Of a stretch of 64,000 bases of DNA, positions 1 through 8,557 are shown one piece after another. Under the pieces are notes generated by a model. That model was not told where the DNA came from. It did no database searches and saw only the letters and a program-made list of their open reading frames with translations. The position numbers and the translations under genes are program-made. Numbering within the stretch: position 1 is the first letter of the stretch; each line of letters starts with the position of its first letter. The stretch lies in contig WVSN01000009.1 of the NCBI GenBank assembly GCA_015689705.1, forward strand, positions 1 through 64,000, in the 5' to 3' direction. The stretch is from Rhodobacterales bacterium HKCCE3408. GTDB taxonomy: Bacteria > Pseudomonadota > Alphaproteobacteria > Rhodobacterales > Rhodobacteraceae.

Positions 1-124
1 AGACGGGAGAGCGACGAGGCACCCCGCTCGGAGCGCAAAGGTCAGCTGCGCGGACCATCCGGACACCTCCTGACACCGCCCTGTCTCTGGTATGGTAGGG
101 CCCCGACAACTATGAGGCTCGGAA

Positions 125-535
125 ATGTCGATTACGCCATATCTCGTTTTCCAAGGAGGCTGCCGCGAGGCCATGACGCAGTACGCGCAGATCTTGGCTG
201 GACGGGTCACCGCCATGATGTCAGCGGCCGACCAGCCAATTCCGGATCTGCCAGAGGCCAAAGCAGATTGGGTTATGCATTGCGAATTGAGCTTGCCCGA
301 TGGCGGCCGCCTCTTCGCGTCGGATGACATCATCGGTGGTACGCCCGTGATGCAAGGTTGCAGCATCTCGCTCGACGTCCCTACGACCGCCGGCGCAGCA
401 TCCGTGTTTAAGGCTCTCTCAGAGGGAGGAGAGGTGCGAACAAAGTTCGGTCGAACATTCTGGACGCCAGGGTTCGGCACACTGCGAGATCGTTGGGGGA
501 TTAATTGGATGATCTCATCAACCGAACCACTTTAG
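125..535 (+). CDS. VOC-family (PhnB-like) protein
   Basis: 136 aa. The opening ITPYLVFQGGCREAM and the later pattern of a small beta-alpha-beta protein ending in RDRWGINWMI match the PhnB-like branch of the vicinal oxygen chelate (glyoxalase/bleomycin-resistance) superfamily, where D-R-x-G-x-W-x-I is typical. A GAGG at 114-117 lies 7 nt before the ATG and supports this start. Members of this branch are usually soluble and mostly of unknown substrate, so no reaction is claimed. It stands alone at the left end of the accessory region; the next gene (TIR-like) starts 190 nt downstream. Nothing recognisable precedes it in bases 1-124. Confidence 0.8.
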   Translation: MSITPYLVFQGGCREAMTQYAQILAGRVTAMMSAADQPIPDLPEAKADWVMHCELSLPDGGRLFASDDIIGGTPVMQGCSISLDVPTTAGAASVFKALSEGGEVRTKFGRTFWTPGFGTLRDRWGINWMISSTEPL

Positions 536-725
536 CGACAGACAGATGCCCGTTGGGCACGCAGGTGTCGCGAAGATGTGCTTGAAACCGGCGTTCGATC
601 TTGAACAAATCCCAACTTGCCGGCTTGGTCCGGCGAGGGCCGGCGGTGCGAATTCGGCTGTCCCCTGATGGACACAATACTCAACGCCCTGGTCTCAATT
701 GCCAACCTGGAGTTCGCCGCGCAGA

Positions 726-1121
726 ATGCGTACCAAGCTCTTCATCAGCCATACGCTCGACTACAGCGATGCGTACATGTCACTGGTCGCACTTTTGCGT
801 TCACGAGAGCATTTCAGATGGACGAATTGCTCCGAACCCCAGGCTGCAGCGTTTCGGCACCATTCGATTGTCGAAATTAGGGATGAACTCCGCGATCAGA
901 TCCGTGCGGCCCAATGTGTCATCATCTTGGGCGAGATGTGGGTCAACTACAGTGATTGGGTCCAGTTCGAGCTCGACTTTTCAAAAAGTATCGGGAAACC
1001 AATTCTTGGCGTCAGACCAAAGGACCGGAAAGAAATGCCAATCGCAGTTATGGCAAAGTCGGACATGATTGTAGAGTGGAATGCCGACTCCATTGTTAAT
1101 GGGATTCGCGCCATAAAATGA
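726..1121 (+). CDS. TIR-like (DUF1863/ThsB-type) domain protein
   Basis: 131 aa from the ATG at 726; an in-frame TTG at 699 would add nine residues of unlikely sequence. The protein is a single small alpha/beta domain: KLFISH at residues 4-9 is the first strand, IRDELRDQIRAAQCVIILG (51-69) the helix and strand before the active-site region, and W78-VQF-E82 has the tryptophan/glutamate arrangement in which TIR NADases carry their catalytic Glu; GKPILGV (about 90-96) follows as the next strand. This fits the MTH538 TIR-like family that includes Thoeris ThsB. In Thoeris, ThsB makes an NAD-derived signal that activates ThsA; no ThsA-like gene is visible nearby, so the role is open. Family call is firm, defence function is inference. 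Confidence 0.72.
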   Translation: MRTKLFISHTLDYSDAYMSLVALLRSREHFRWTNCSEPQAAAFRHHSIVEIRDELRDQIRAAQCVIILGEMWVNYSDWVQFELDFSKSIGKPILGVRPKDRKEMPIAVMAKSDMIVEWNADSIVNGIRAIK

Positions 1122-1651
1122 CTTGATCGGCTCGGCGAACGAAAAGACTGGCAGAAGCTTTGTGGATGCGCAGCAGAAATGACACTGCAGGTGACGAAGT
1201 TCTTAACTTCAAACTTGGATCTTGAAGAGTTCGGACATTCGCGTACCGGAACTTCTTGGGCGAAGTCGGATTGGATAGTTTGCTGACGATCGGTCTTATG
1301 AGGAGCTCTTGAGTGAACGAGTTCTAACGTTGAACGTCCGCTATGGGCTCATAGCAGACCTTCGCTGCAGGCGCGAGCGTTGTGGGTTCCGAGACAGGCG
1401 GCTGAACGTCAGAAATGCGGACAAAGCAGATTTTCGAGATGCTCGGTGAGCAACAATGGGTGCACAGTCGATATCCATTCCAATAACTGTTTACTCAACT
1501 TCAAGAGTCTGACCGAATCCGCAGAATCTGTTTGGACTAGGGCCAGGTATTCGGTATAAGTGGCGGGTTTGCTGACCTGCTGCTTACAGGCGTCGTGTTC
1601 AGGCCAAGAAACTCGTGCGCGGCTGGCCAAGGAAATACGGGGGTGGATTTG
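1122..1651. other. Long gene-free stretch between TIR-like gene and aminotransferase
   Basis: About 530 bases without an ORF I can support. It contains one copy of the dispersed hairpin repeat listed separately (1332-1433). The remaining sequence is comparatively AT-rich and shows no terminator-like T-tailed stem. Short ORFs here on the minus strand run antisense into the downstream aminotransferase and look like chance. Confidence 0.6.
1332..1433 (+). repeat. Dispersed intergenic hairpin repeat, copy 1
   Basis: Begins with a near-perfect stem: GTCCGCTATG (1336-1345) and CATAGCAGAC (1350-1359), loop GGCT, one mismatch. The run AGCAGACCTTCGCTGCAGGC at 1353-1372 and the next ten bases are identical, 30 nt in all, to 13508-13537. 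The 3' part ends in ATGCGGACAAAGC, also shared with copy 2. A third, shorter copy is at 14960-14987 and a reversed fragment at 11713-11733. Confidence 0.7.
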
Positions 1652-2803
1652 ATGAGTGACAGCTTTGTTGTTTTTGGCGCACCCGTGCTGGAACAAGAAG
1701 AAATCGACGCGGTTGTGGAGACTATGAGGAGTGGCTGGATTGGTTCTGGGCCACGCTCGGCAGCCTTTGAAGATGCGTTTAGCGATTTCAAGGGTGGTTC
1801 GGGTTACCCGGTAGCACTGAATTCATGTACTGCAGCACTACACATCTCTTTGATCGCCGCAGATCTTTCTGATGGTGATGAAGTAATCACGACTCCTCTG
1901 ACATTCTGCGCGACAGTAAACGCAATACTACATGCTGGATTGAAGCCGGTTCTGGCAGATATCGACGGCGAGACACTCAACATTTGTCCTAGAGAAATTG
2001 AGAGCAAGATCACAGAGAATACGCGCGCCATTCTACTTGTGCATTTTGCGGGTCGACCCTGCGAAATGGATGCAATCATGGATATCGCTCGCCGCCATGA
2101 CCTTATCGTCATCGAAGACTGCGCGCATGCGATCGAGACAACATACCGGAACCAGCCGGCCGGTACATTTGGCGATTTCTCGTGTTTTAGTTTTTACGTC
2201 ACCAAGAATATCACGACCGCAGAAGGCGGGATGATCCTATGCCGAAACGAAGCGGATGCTGCGCGGTGCCGTGTTCTTGCGCTTCACGGCATGTCGAAGG
2301 ACGCTTGGAAGCGGTTTTCTGATGAAGGCTATAAGCACTACCAGGTTATCGAGCGCGGCTTCAAATATAACATGACCGATATCCAGGCAGCAATTGGAAT
2401 TGAGCAACTAAAAAAGATCAACCGATTTCGCGCAGCTCGCGAAAGTATCTGGTATCAGTATAGCTCAGCATTTGCCAATTTACCTATTGTCCTACCAGCA
2501 CCCATTGAAGAGGACATGGAGCATGCCTACCACCTTTATACCATTCAGTTGGATAAAGAGGTTTGTGGAATATCAAGAGATGATTTCCTCATGGCGATGA
2601 CGAAGGCCGGGATTGGCACTGGAGTTCACTACACCTGTATGGCCGAACAGCCATACTACCAGAAAGAGCTCGGCTGGTCTCCGCAAGATACGCCCATCGG
2701 GACGCAGGTCGGCCGACAGATTTGTTCGCTACCCATCTCCGCAAAGCTTTCTGCGGGTGACGTTGAGAATGTCATTTCCGCAGTTCGATGTATCTTAAAC
2801 TAG
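1652..2803 (+). CDS. DegT/DnrJ/EryC1/StrS-family aminotransferase
   Basis: 383 aa from the ATG at 1652; the reading frame is open further upstream (1595) but the family begins near FGAPVLEQEEIDAV, so the internal ATG is preferred. A fold-type I PLP aminotransferase acting on nucleotide-linked keto-sugars: D156 in VIEDCAHA should contact the pyridine nitrogen and K185 in VTKNITTAEGG should carry PLP. Length is normal. It is followed after 10 nt by a GT4 glycosyltransferase, so the pair probably makes and attaches an amino sugar for a surface polysaccharide or glycan; no other polysaccharide genes are in view. Codon use is less GC-biased than in the core genes to the right, in keeping with acquired DNA. 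Confidence 0.9.
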   Translation: MSDSFVVFGAPVLEQEEIDAVVETMRSGWIGSGPRSAAFEDAFSDFKGGSGYPVALNSCTAALHISLIAADLSDGDEVITTPLTFCATVNAILHAGLKPVLADIDGETLNICPREIESKITENTRAILLVHFAGRPCEMDAIMDIARRHDLIVIEDCAHAIETTYRNQPAGTFGDFSCFSFYVTKNITTAEGGMILCRNEADAARCRVLALHGMSKDAWKRFSDEGYKHYQVIERGFKYNMTDIQAAIGIEQLKKINRFRAARESIWYQYSSAFANLPIVLPAPIEEDMEHAYHLYTIQLDKEVCGISRDDFLMAMTKAGIGTGVHYTCMAEQPYYQKELGWSPQDTPIGTQVGRQICSLPISAKLSAGDVENVISAVRCILN

Positions 2804-2813
2804 AAAACTGATT

Positions 2814-3971
2814 ATGCGGGTTCTCTACAGCTTCGGTCATGTGCTTGGGGCTGCCGGAATCGGTTATGCCGCGGCACAACAGATAACTTCACTCAGTCGG
2901 TTGGGATGCGACGTGACGGTCATCGCAGCGAGCAGCCGAGCCATAGCTTTCCCACCCGATGTCAGACTAATAAAGACGTTTCAGTGGGGGCGATTTCGCG
3001 CCCCGGTATCGCTCGTTGGACAGAAGCGCCTCTTCACTTTGCATGACAGAATTGTCGCTCGGACCATTCGGTTTGACCGTAAGGGCTATGATGTTGTGCA
3101 TACATGGCCTGGTTGCTGTTATTTTTCACTGCGGGCCGCAAAGGCTCGTGGGACACTCGCAGTTCGAGAGGCTCCGAATACACATACGCAGTATGCAATG
3201 GAGGTCGTGGAGCGAGAGCATCAAAAGCTAGGTGTGCCCCTGACGGGAACTCATGCCCGCGACGACGATCGGATCAAGGCCGAGGCACGAGAATATGCCA
3301 TCGCTGACTTGGTCCTTGCACCTTCGGAATTCGCCGTGGAAACATTCGTAGAGAGAGGAGTGGCGGCTGATCGGCTGGCAATCAAGCGCTACGGTTTCGA
3401 TCCTGATCGCTACGATATCGAGCCTCAAAGAAATCGGGGCAGCCTAGTCACTTTTGCATTTGTCGCGAGTTGTGAACCTCGCAAAGGATTACATTATGCC
3501 TTGGATGCTTGGCATAAGTCGAAAATCTCGGACAAATCAAAGTTCATCATAGTCGGTCGGTTTTCCGAGGGTTATCGGGAAGCTCTGGCGGAGAAACTCA
3601 ATCATCCGAATGTCGAAATACGTGGCTTCGTTAGTGATTTGAAGCCGATTTACGAGGCAGCTGATGTCCTAGTTCTTCCGTCAATTGAAGAGGGCAGTGC
3701 ACTTGTGACGTATGACGCGCAAGGAGCTGGCTGTGCACTCCTCGTTTCACGAGCGGCGGGTGCGTGGATGACGGACGGAGTCGAGGGACTCCAGCATGAT
3801 CCGGGAGATGTCGACGTCCTGGTAGGGCAAATGCGTCGATTGGTACTTGAACCAGACCTCAGGCGAAGAATGCAGCATGCCGCATATCAAAACTCTAAGA
3901 TGCTAACATGGGATGCAGCGACTTCGGATCTTCGCAGAATATACAAGTTATTTCGGCGAAACATTGGATGA
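2814..3971 (+). CDS. Glycosyltransferase family 4 protein
   Basis: 385 aa, GT-B fold. The N-terminal half starts with RVLYSFGHVLGAAGIGYAA, the glycine-rich acceptor-side loop. The C-terminal half has the donor-site elements FVASCEPRKGLHYALDAW (214-231), IIVGRF, and VLVLPSIEEGSALVTYDA (285-302). Canonical GT4 enzymes have E-x7-E here; this one reads E293-x7-D301, a conservative change worth noting. Retaining transfer from a nucleotide-sugar donor is expected; donor and acceptor are unknown. It lies 10 nt behind the sugar aminotransferase and is likely co-transcribed. Confidence 0.88.
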   Translation: MRVLYSFGHVLGAAGIGYAAAQQITSLSRLGCDVTVIAASSRAIAFPPDVRLIKTFQWGRFRAPVSLVGQKRLFTLHDRIVARTIRFDRKGYDVVHTWPGCCYFSLRAAKARGTLAVREAPNTHTQYAMEVVEREHQKLGVPLTGTHARDDDRIKAEAREYAIADLVLAPSEFAVETFVERGVAADRLAIKRYGFDPDRYDIEPQRNRGSLVTFAFVASCEPRKGLHYALDAWHKSKISDKSKFIIVGRFSEGYREALAEKLNHPNVEIRGFVSDLKPIYEAADVLVLPSIEEGSALVTYDAQGAGCALLVSRAAGAWMTDGVEGLQHDPGDVDVLVGQMRRLVLEPDLRRRMQHAAYQNSKMLTWDAATSDLRRIYKLFRRNIG

Positions 3972-4450
3972 TAACGTCCGTTAGGTCTTCTCGCATTGGG
4001 GCGGCGTCGTGGAGCGGACCGAGTGGCGAGAAGCACTAAAACTCCGCAACATAGGTGAGGTAGGAGAACCAAGGTGCTAAAGTTCACCGACCCGGCGCCG
4101 CTCATGGCGCTTGGACAATCGCAGCGGAGAACGTTTCGATGCGATGCGGTGCGACGGGCCCTTGAAGGACAACGTCTTCTGCAGGCTGTCTTAGCCGAGC
4201 ATAGCCATAGCGTATTGCCCTAAGCTCTGGAACATGGGACTTGGGCACTCATGTCAACGGTTGCACGTGATCCCGATAGCAAGCCAAGGCCAATCATGTG
4301 GCAAGACCAGGACCGGACGACTTGGCTACGCCGAGCCAACACATCGCAGCGCCGGACGCCCACATAACAAGACATCCACGAAATTTTTTCTGACGACTTG
4401 TCTAGATGAGCAGCGACAAGAAAAAGAACTTGCGCTAACCTAGGAAAGGC
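3972..4450. other. Gene-poor stretch after the glycosyltransferase
   Basis: 479 bases with no confident gene. The only coding candidate I can defend is the short GTG-start frame at 4074-4223, listed separately. Other frames here are interrupted or run antisense into the small membrane-protein gene. Confidence 0.5.
4074..4223 (+). CDS. Candidate small protein with GTG start
   Basis: 49 codons plus stop, too short for usual ORF cut-offs. A TAGGAG at 4061-4066 lies 7 nt before the GTG, a good ribosome-binding site. The translation reads VLKFTDPAPLMALGQSQRR and then an Arg/Leu/Ala-rich amphipathic stretch ending AEHSHSVLP. It is not recognisable. The combination of a strong Shine-Dalgarno sequence and a natural-looking composition is the only support. 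Confidence 0.28.
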   Translation: MLKFTDPAPLMALGQSQRRTFRCDAVRRALEGQRLLQAVLAEHSHSVLP

Positions 4451-4765
4451 ATGAAGCGGACGGGCGTCAGGTTCTTCTTTTCTGGACTGCTTATCGGGAT
4501 GGGAGCAGCGGTTCTCATTTTTGAAATAAGCGTTCATGCAGGAATCGGATCAATTGCCATTGGGGTGACCGGTCTTTTGTTCGGCACTTGGACTGCCTTG
4601 GTTGCACGCGAAAGAAATCACGCGAACATGATCCTCCTGAATGACGCGCGTTCCGATCTCTACAAGCTTATTGAACATGGAGAAATTAAATCAAATGGAG
4701 ACCTCTACAATAGCTTAAGGAGCGCAGTCCAAAAGATTCCGGATATGAAAGGCCGGGTTGAATAA
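4451..4765 (+). CDS. Small membrane protein, unknown
   Basis: 104 aa. AGGAAAGG at 4441-4448 is an excellent ribosome-binding site just before the ATG. Two hydrophobic segments (about 8-29 and 33-52) make a hairpin in the inner membrane, followed by a soluble C-terminal tail of about 50 residues with a hydrophilic helix (ARSDLYKLIEHGEIKS and onward). No family recognised. It stands alone, 480 nt after the glycosyltransferase, with no evident partner. Confidence 0.6.
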   Translation: MKRTGVRFFFSGLLIGMGAAVLIFEISVHAGIGSIAIGVTGLLFGTWTALVARERNHANMILLNDARSDLYKLIEHGEIKSNGDLYNSLRSAVQKIPDMKGRVE

Positions 4766-5019
4766 GCCGCAAGCAATAGAAATGAAAAGGAGGCGCGTCG
4801 GAGATGGTCTACTCTTCAAAGCTAATTCCTTTGAGAGCTTAAGAACAGCGCTTTCGAGCGAAGCCAAGAGTTTTGCCCTCGTACCTTAGTTGACCTCTCC
4901 CTGTACGGTATCCAAGCGGGTTGAGCTGCACCCTTGCGAGGGGGAATGGCGACCGACCACACTTTCCGCTAGAGGGCCGCAGGCAACCGTTGCGGGGTCG
5001 CAAGCCGCGAGGACTACGC

Positions 5020-5547
5020 TCAGGCGTTCAACTTGTGGATGGCCTCATCTATCGTTCCATGAACGGAGAAGTCGCCGGTCTCGTAGCGCCGAGCTTTGAT
5101 GAATAATTCAGAGATTGACGGCGCGGCGAAGGAACCGAGGCCGACCTGTCCGGTCCGAGTGGCAATAGCACCGGCCCCCGCCCACAGGGTTTTTCCCGTC
5201 ATCCCAAGTCGCACCTTGTAACCCTTAATAAGTAGAAAGAGCGACTCTTCGAAACTCGCCAGCCGAAGCTCACTGTCAACGAACGCGCTATCGTAGAGCT
5301 TTGCACAGATTCCCGTGGCGAATGCTTCGCCGATCCTGGTTACCGCGTGGAGGCTACGGTCTGCAGCGATGTCACTAGTCGTAGGAGACGGGGCTGATTT
5401 CGGGAACGTCCCAGATCCAATCCAGCGAACGGCGAGCGATGCCTTTCCCCATGCGTCGATGTCACCCCGGGTGGGGCGCAAAATTCTCGCTAAACCAAAG
5501 CTTTGGCGTGAGGCGAGCGCGGTAAACTCAGTAGGCGAAATTCTCAT
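5020..5547 (-). CDS. Hypothetical protein
   Basis: 175 aa, no recognised domain, signal peptide or membrane segment. Composition is that of a real soluble protein, with alternating hydrophobic blocks (FEESLFLLIKGYKVRLGMTG) and a C-terminal half of predicted alpha/beta character. The start lacks a clear Shine-Dalgarno sequence. It is the last of four minus-strand genes running from the MATE pump (7712) to 5020, with 42 nt to the preceding small gene, so it may belong to that transcript. No function is proposed. Confidence 0.5.
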   Translation of the reverse strand: MRISPTEFTALASRQSFGLARILRPTRGDIDAWGKASLAVRWIGSGTFPKSAPSPTTSDIAADRSLHAVTRIGEAFATGICAKLYDSAFVDSELRLASFEESLFLLIKGYKVRLGMTGKTLWAGAGAIATRTGQVGLGSFAAPSISELFIKARRYETGDFSVHGTIDEAIHKLNA

Positions 5548-5589
5548 GGCTTCACATCGCAGAAAGCGTTCAAGACAAACAGCAGTTAC

Positions 5590-5829
5590 CTAGCGGAAGC
5601 GCGAAGCAACGGCGTAGAACTGAGCGCTCGTGCAACACTTCTGCCTGAAGCGTTCGGCGAAAGCCTCCGCCTTCGCCGCGTTTAACGCTGTGCCATCTGC
5701 AGCGAGATGGTCCCCGAAACAGTAGTGTGAAACATGCTCGACGGCTCTTTTTTGGGCGGTCGACGCGGACATCTGCCCGACCGCCCGTGCCGATGCCTGC
5801 ACGGCTTGGCCCGCCGAACAGAAGTCCAT
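5590..5829 (-). CDS. Small hypothetical protein
   Basis: 79 aa, soluble, alanine-rich and probably helical, with a HYCFGDHLAADG segment and a C-terminal RFRQKCCTSAQFYAVASRF. Two adjacent cysteines and several histidines are visible but form no known metal motif. It lies 69 nt beyond the glyoxalase-like gene on the same strand. Unrecognised; the overlapping frame starting at 5875 is arginine-rich and looks spurious. Confidence 0.45.
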   Translation of the reverse strand: MDFCSAGQAVQASARAVGQMSASTAQKRAVEHVSHYCFGDHLAADGTALNAAKAEAFAERFRQKCCTSAQFYAVASRFR

Positions 5830-5898
5830 TACGGCGATGTTTGTGAAGACGATGTCGGTTAGCTCCCCTGCGCATTTCTTGAAGCTTGATGGAAGGCC

Positions 5899-6327
5899 TT
5901 ATGGATCAAGTTCGATGTGCGGCCTCCCGTCCGAGGTCCGCTCCTTCGAATACCCGTCGGGGCCCACATCTACCCGGATCTGCTTGCGCAGGTTCGAGAA
6001 GCTGTCGAAGCGTACTACGTCCACTGCTTCGTCGAGCTCGAGCACCAGCCGGAACCACCCGGGACTGATCTGGTCGGCCGCAAGCACAGTCGCGGCAAAG
6101 GGCTGCGACAGGTAGCGTCCAGTCACTTGTCCACCGGCCGTCCATGCTCTTGCCGGGTGGTCGCGCATCTTGGCGCAAAACGCGTTCCAGTCACGGAATC
6201 CATGCTGGTGTGCGATATGCTCGAGCGCCTTTGCATGGCTGATCGCCTGGCCCTGTTCGGCGAGGGCTCCGCGTAGCCGCTTCGCTTCCCGCTTCGCTTG
6301 GGCGATCGACGGAAGACCTTGCGTCAT
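5899..6327 (-). CDS. Glyoxalase-superfamily-related protein
   Basis: 142 aa. The N-terminal block SIAQAKREAKRLRGALAEQG followed by ISHAKALEHIAHQHGFRDWNA (about 29-49) is the helical signature of the small proteins annotated as glyoxalase-superfamily (Glyoxalase_8) in alphaproteobacteria. The second half (GRYLSQPFAATVLAADQI and onward) is a beta-rich domain. Its ATG overlaps the stop of the MATE gene as ATGA (6324-6327), so the two are translationally coupled. Substrate unknown; the pairing with an efflux pump suggests handling of a small reactive or toxic compound, which is inference. Confidence 0.7.
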   Translation of the reverse strand: MTQGLPSIAQAKREAKRLRGALAEQGQAISHAKALEHIAHQHGFRDWNAFCAKMRDHPARAWTAGGQVTGRYLSQPFAATVLAADQISPGWFRLVLELDEAVDVVRFDSFSNLRKQIRVDVGPDGYSKERTSDGRPHIELDP

Positions 6328-7712
6328 GCCCGCACATCCCCGGCTGCGGTAAAAAGTCCCCAGCGCAGGGATCGAGTCTGAGCGACCTGCACCAGGACGA
6401 GGGCCGTCAGCCCGACAAGCAAGACTTCCGCGAAAGGCGCTGCGAGCCAGATACCGGGCTCACCCAATGACCCGGCCAATGCAAAGGTCAGCGGCATGGA
6501 GAAGAAATAGGGCTTGGAGAGGCCAAGGATTGCCGCGCGCCCCGCATCTCCAATAGCCTGAAAGTGCATGGCGATCATCATCAGCGGCCCGGCAGCGAAG
6601 AACCCCGCCGAGATCACAGGCAGAATGCGCGCGACTTCTCCGATGACGACCGGGTCCGATACGAAGGCCGCACCGATCGGCGCTGCGAAGAACGTCATGC
6701 CGATCTGCAGCGACAGGCAATAGCCGAAGGCCGCGATAACCGCTGTCCGAAGGCTCGCGTCGCTGCGATGGAAGGCGCCTGCGCCGTAGTTATTGCCCGT
6801 GATCGTCTGCATCGCATGGGCCAGACCCAAGAGGGGCAAGAACGCGAATGTTATCAGCCGTGTGACAATGCCGTAGGCTGAGACGGTTGCGTCGTAGTCG
6901 GGGGCGTCCACCCATTGCAGTGCCGCGATGATAGCACCCGAACCCAGTGCGAGCCCGAGGAAGTTGAGGCTTTGCGGCGCGCCGAGCGTTAGGATGCCCC
7001 GCCATCCCGACAGGGGCGAATGGTGCCAGAGCGCGGACGGGCGCAAACCCGTTTCGCCGAAGACGCGGAAGCTCAGGACGATGGTGAGAGCGAGGGCCTG
7101 TGCCAGTGCCGTGCCATAGGCAGACCCCGCCACGCCCATGTCCAGGAGGCCGATCAGGACATAGTTGAAGCCCATGTTGCCGAGCGAGACGAGCAGGCTC
7201 ATCGCGGCCATGAACATCACCAGCCCCTCGTTGCGCAGAGCGTCGGAGTTGACCGACAGCACGAAGATCAAGGGCGCGGCGAAGACCATGATGCGCAGGT
7301 AGGTGAGCCCCATCGCAGCGAGGTCTTCGGATCCGCCGGCCGCGAGGAGCGCGACCGGTTTCCCGAAGGCCAGGAAGAGTGCGATCAGGATGAGGCCTAT
7401 GAAGACGGCGAGGCCATGCGCCGCGGAATACGTCGCGCGCGCCTCGTTCACCCGCCAGGCGCCAAGCTGGCGGGCAAGGATGCTCGACATGCCGGAAGAC
7501 ACCAGCGTCGCGAGCGCCACGATCAGCAAGTAGAGCGGAAACATCAGCGTGACGGCGGCAAGCGCATCAGCGCCTGCGAAATGCCCGAGGAACAGGGCGT
7601 CGACCACGGCGAGCAAGCCGTTCATGCCCATCACGAAGATGATCGGAAGCGCCGTTCGCAGATAAATGGGGCCAAGAGGCCCACTCAGAAATGTATTCGA
7701 TTGAGACGACAT
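6324..7712 (-). CDS. MATE-family efflux transporter
   Basis: 462 aa from the ATG at 7712, which is preceded by GGAAGGAACACGGG; an upstream in-frame ATG at 7745 would add eleven polar residues without a better ribosome site. Twelve hydrophobic segments are visible in two halves, with the MATE-type start LRTALPIIFVMGMNGLLAVV. The family exports cationic drugs or metabolites in exchange for Na+ or H+. It is first in a run of minus-strand genes and overlaps the glyoxalase-like gene by 4 nt. A second MATE protein at 51182-52501 is only distantly similar. Confidence 0.9.
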   Translation of the reverse strand: MSSQSNTFLSGPLGPIYLRTALPIIFVMGMNGLLAVVDALFLGHFAGADALAAVTLMFPLYLLIVALATLVSSGMSSILARQLGAWRVNEARATYSAAHGLAVFIGLILIALFLAFGKPVALLAAGGSEDLAAMGLTYLRIMVFAAPLIFVLSVNSDALRNEGLVMFMAAMSLLVSLGNMGFNYVLIGLLDMGVAGSAYGTALAQALALTIVLSFRVFGETGLRPSALWHHSPLSGWRGILTLGAPQSLNFLGLALGSGAIIAALQWVDAPDYDATVSAYGIVTRLITFAFLPLLGLAHAMQTITGNNYGAGAFHRSDASLRTAVIAAFGYCLSLQIGMTFFAAPIGAAFVSDPVVIGEVARILPVISAGFFAAGPLMMIAMHFQAIGDAGRAAILGLSKPYFFSMPLTFALAGSLGEPGIWLAAPFAEVLLVGLTALVLVQVAQTRSLRWGLFTAAGDVRA

Positions 7713-8014
7713 GACCCCGTGTTCCTTCCGGCTCAGGTCGCGCAAGGAATGGACGGGGCCCGCATTACCATCCGCGCGACAGATGCCGAGGATGACGATG
7801 ATCGTGTCAACTCACAGAACTTCACCGTGACAGGATGTCGGCGGGCGGCAGGCGTCTGTTGCCTGCGCGCCTCGTAGTCGGCTGGCCAACCCATGTCAAG
7901 CGGCCCGGTTTCCACGCCCGACACGCTCGGAAAGACCGCGTGCCAGCAATCGAAGTCTGACCAGATCGCAAAAAACAAGCAGCCTGACCTGGAAGCTGTC
8001 CGCGCACTTTCGTT
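7713..8014. other. Gene-free gap between MATE gene and GNAT gene
   Basis: 302 bases. Minus-strand frames crossing it are short and mutually overlapping, with no ribosome site that I trust. It should hold the MATE promoter (near 7713-7800) and the end of the AraC-GNAT transcript, but I see no convincing terminator stem. Confidence 0.5.
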
Positions 8015-8557
8015 TCACCGAGGCTGGCGGTTCCTTTCCATGAAGAGCGTTTCTCGTGCCCCGTAGCGCCCGATGCTTTCGCCAGAAAAGCCGGTCTTGC
8101 GCGCCACGTTGATGGAGGAGGTGTGCGCCGGATCGAATATCGCAGCCGTTTTGGGATGCTTCAGGTGCGAGTCGGCCCAACGAAGCATGGCCCCGACCGC
8201 CTCCGTCGCATATCCATGTCCATGCGCGGCCTTAGAGAAGACCCAGCCGGCTTCCGGTTTTCCGGCAAGGCTCGGAGTCGTCTCGCGGCGATAGTCTGCA
8301 AAGCCGACTTCGCCGAGGAAGATGCCGTCGTCGCGGGCGACTACCACCCAGTAGCCGAAGCCTGTGTGATGCCAGTGGCCGGTGTAGCGCAGAATGCGCG
8401 ACCAGGACTGCTCCTCGCTTGACGGCTTGCCAGAGATGTATGCGACGACCTCGGGATCGGCCCACATCGCCGCGCTGTCGGGGAAGTCGTCGAGCCTGTG
8501 ACCGCGGAGGCAAAGCCGGTTCGTGAACAGGGTCGGGACGATGTCCGGTCGGGTCAT
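8015..8557 (-). CDS. GNAT N-acetyltransferase (RimJ/RimL type)
   Basis: 180 aa. TNRLCLRGHRLDDFPDSAAM at the N-terminus and the acetyl-CoA region AGWVFSKAAHGHGYATEAVG (about 103-122) are characteristic of RimJ/RimL-like GNATs; the C-terminal INVARKTGF matches the usual N-x-x-A-x-x-x-x-x-x-G block. It transfers acetyl from acetyl-CoA to an amine of unknown identity. Its ATG overlaps the stop of the AraC-type regulator (ATGA, 8554-8557), so the two are one unit. One of three GNAT genes within 5 kb. Confidence 0.87.
   Translation of the reverse strand: MTRPDIVPTLFTNRLCLRGHRLDDFPDSAAMWADPEVVAYISGKPSSEEQSWSRILRYTGHWHHTGFGYWVVVARDDGIFLGEVGFADYRRETTPSLAGKPEAGWVFSKAAHGHGYATEAVGAMLRWADSHLKHPKTAAIFDPAHTSSINVARKTGFSGESIGRYGARETLFMERNRQPR

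Noticed and set aside
601-1068. 155-codon frame overlapping the TIR-like gene, and a tRNA-like stretch near 620-665
   Set aside because: The frame has no family and competes with a recognisable TIR domain. The stretch GGCGGTGCGAATTCGGC vaguely resembles a T-arm but lacks GTTCGA and the rest of a cloverleaf.
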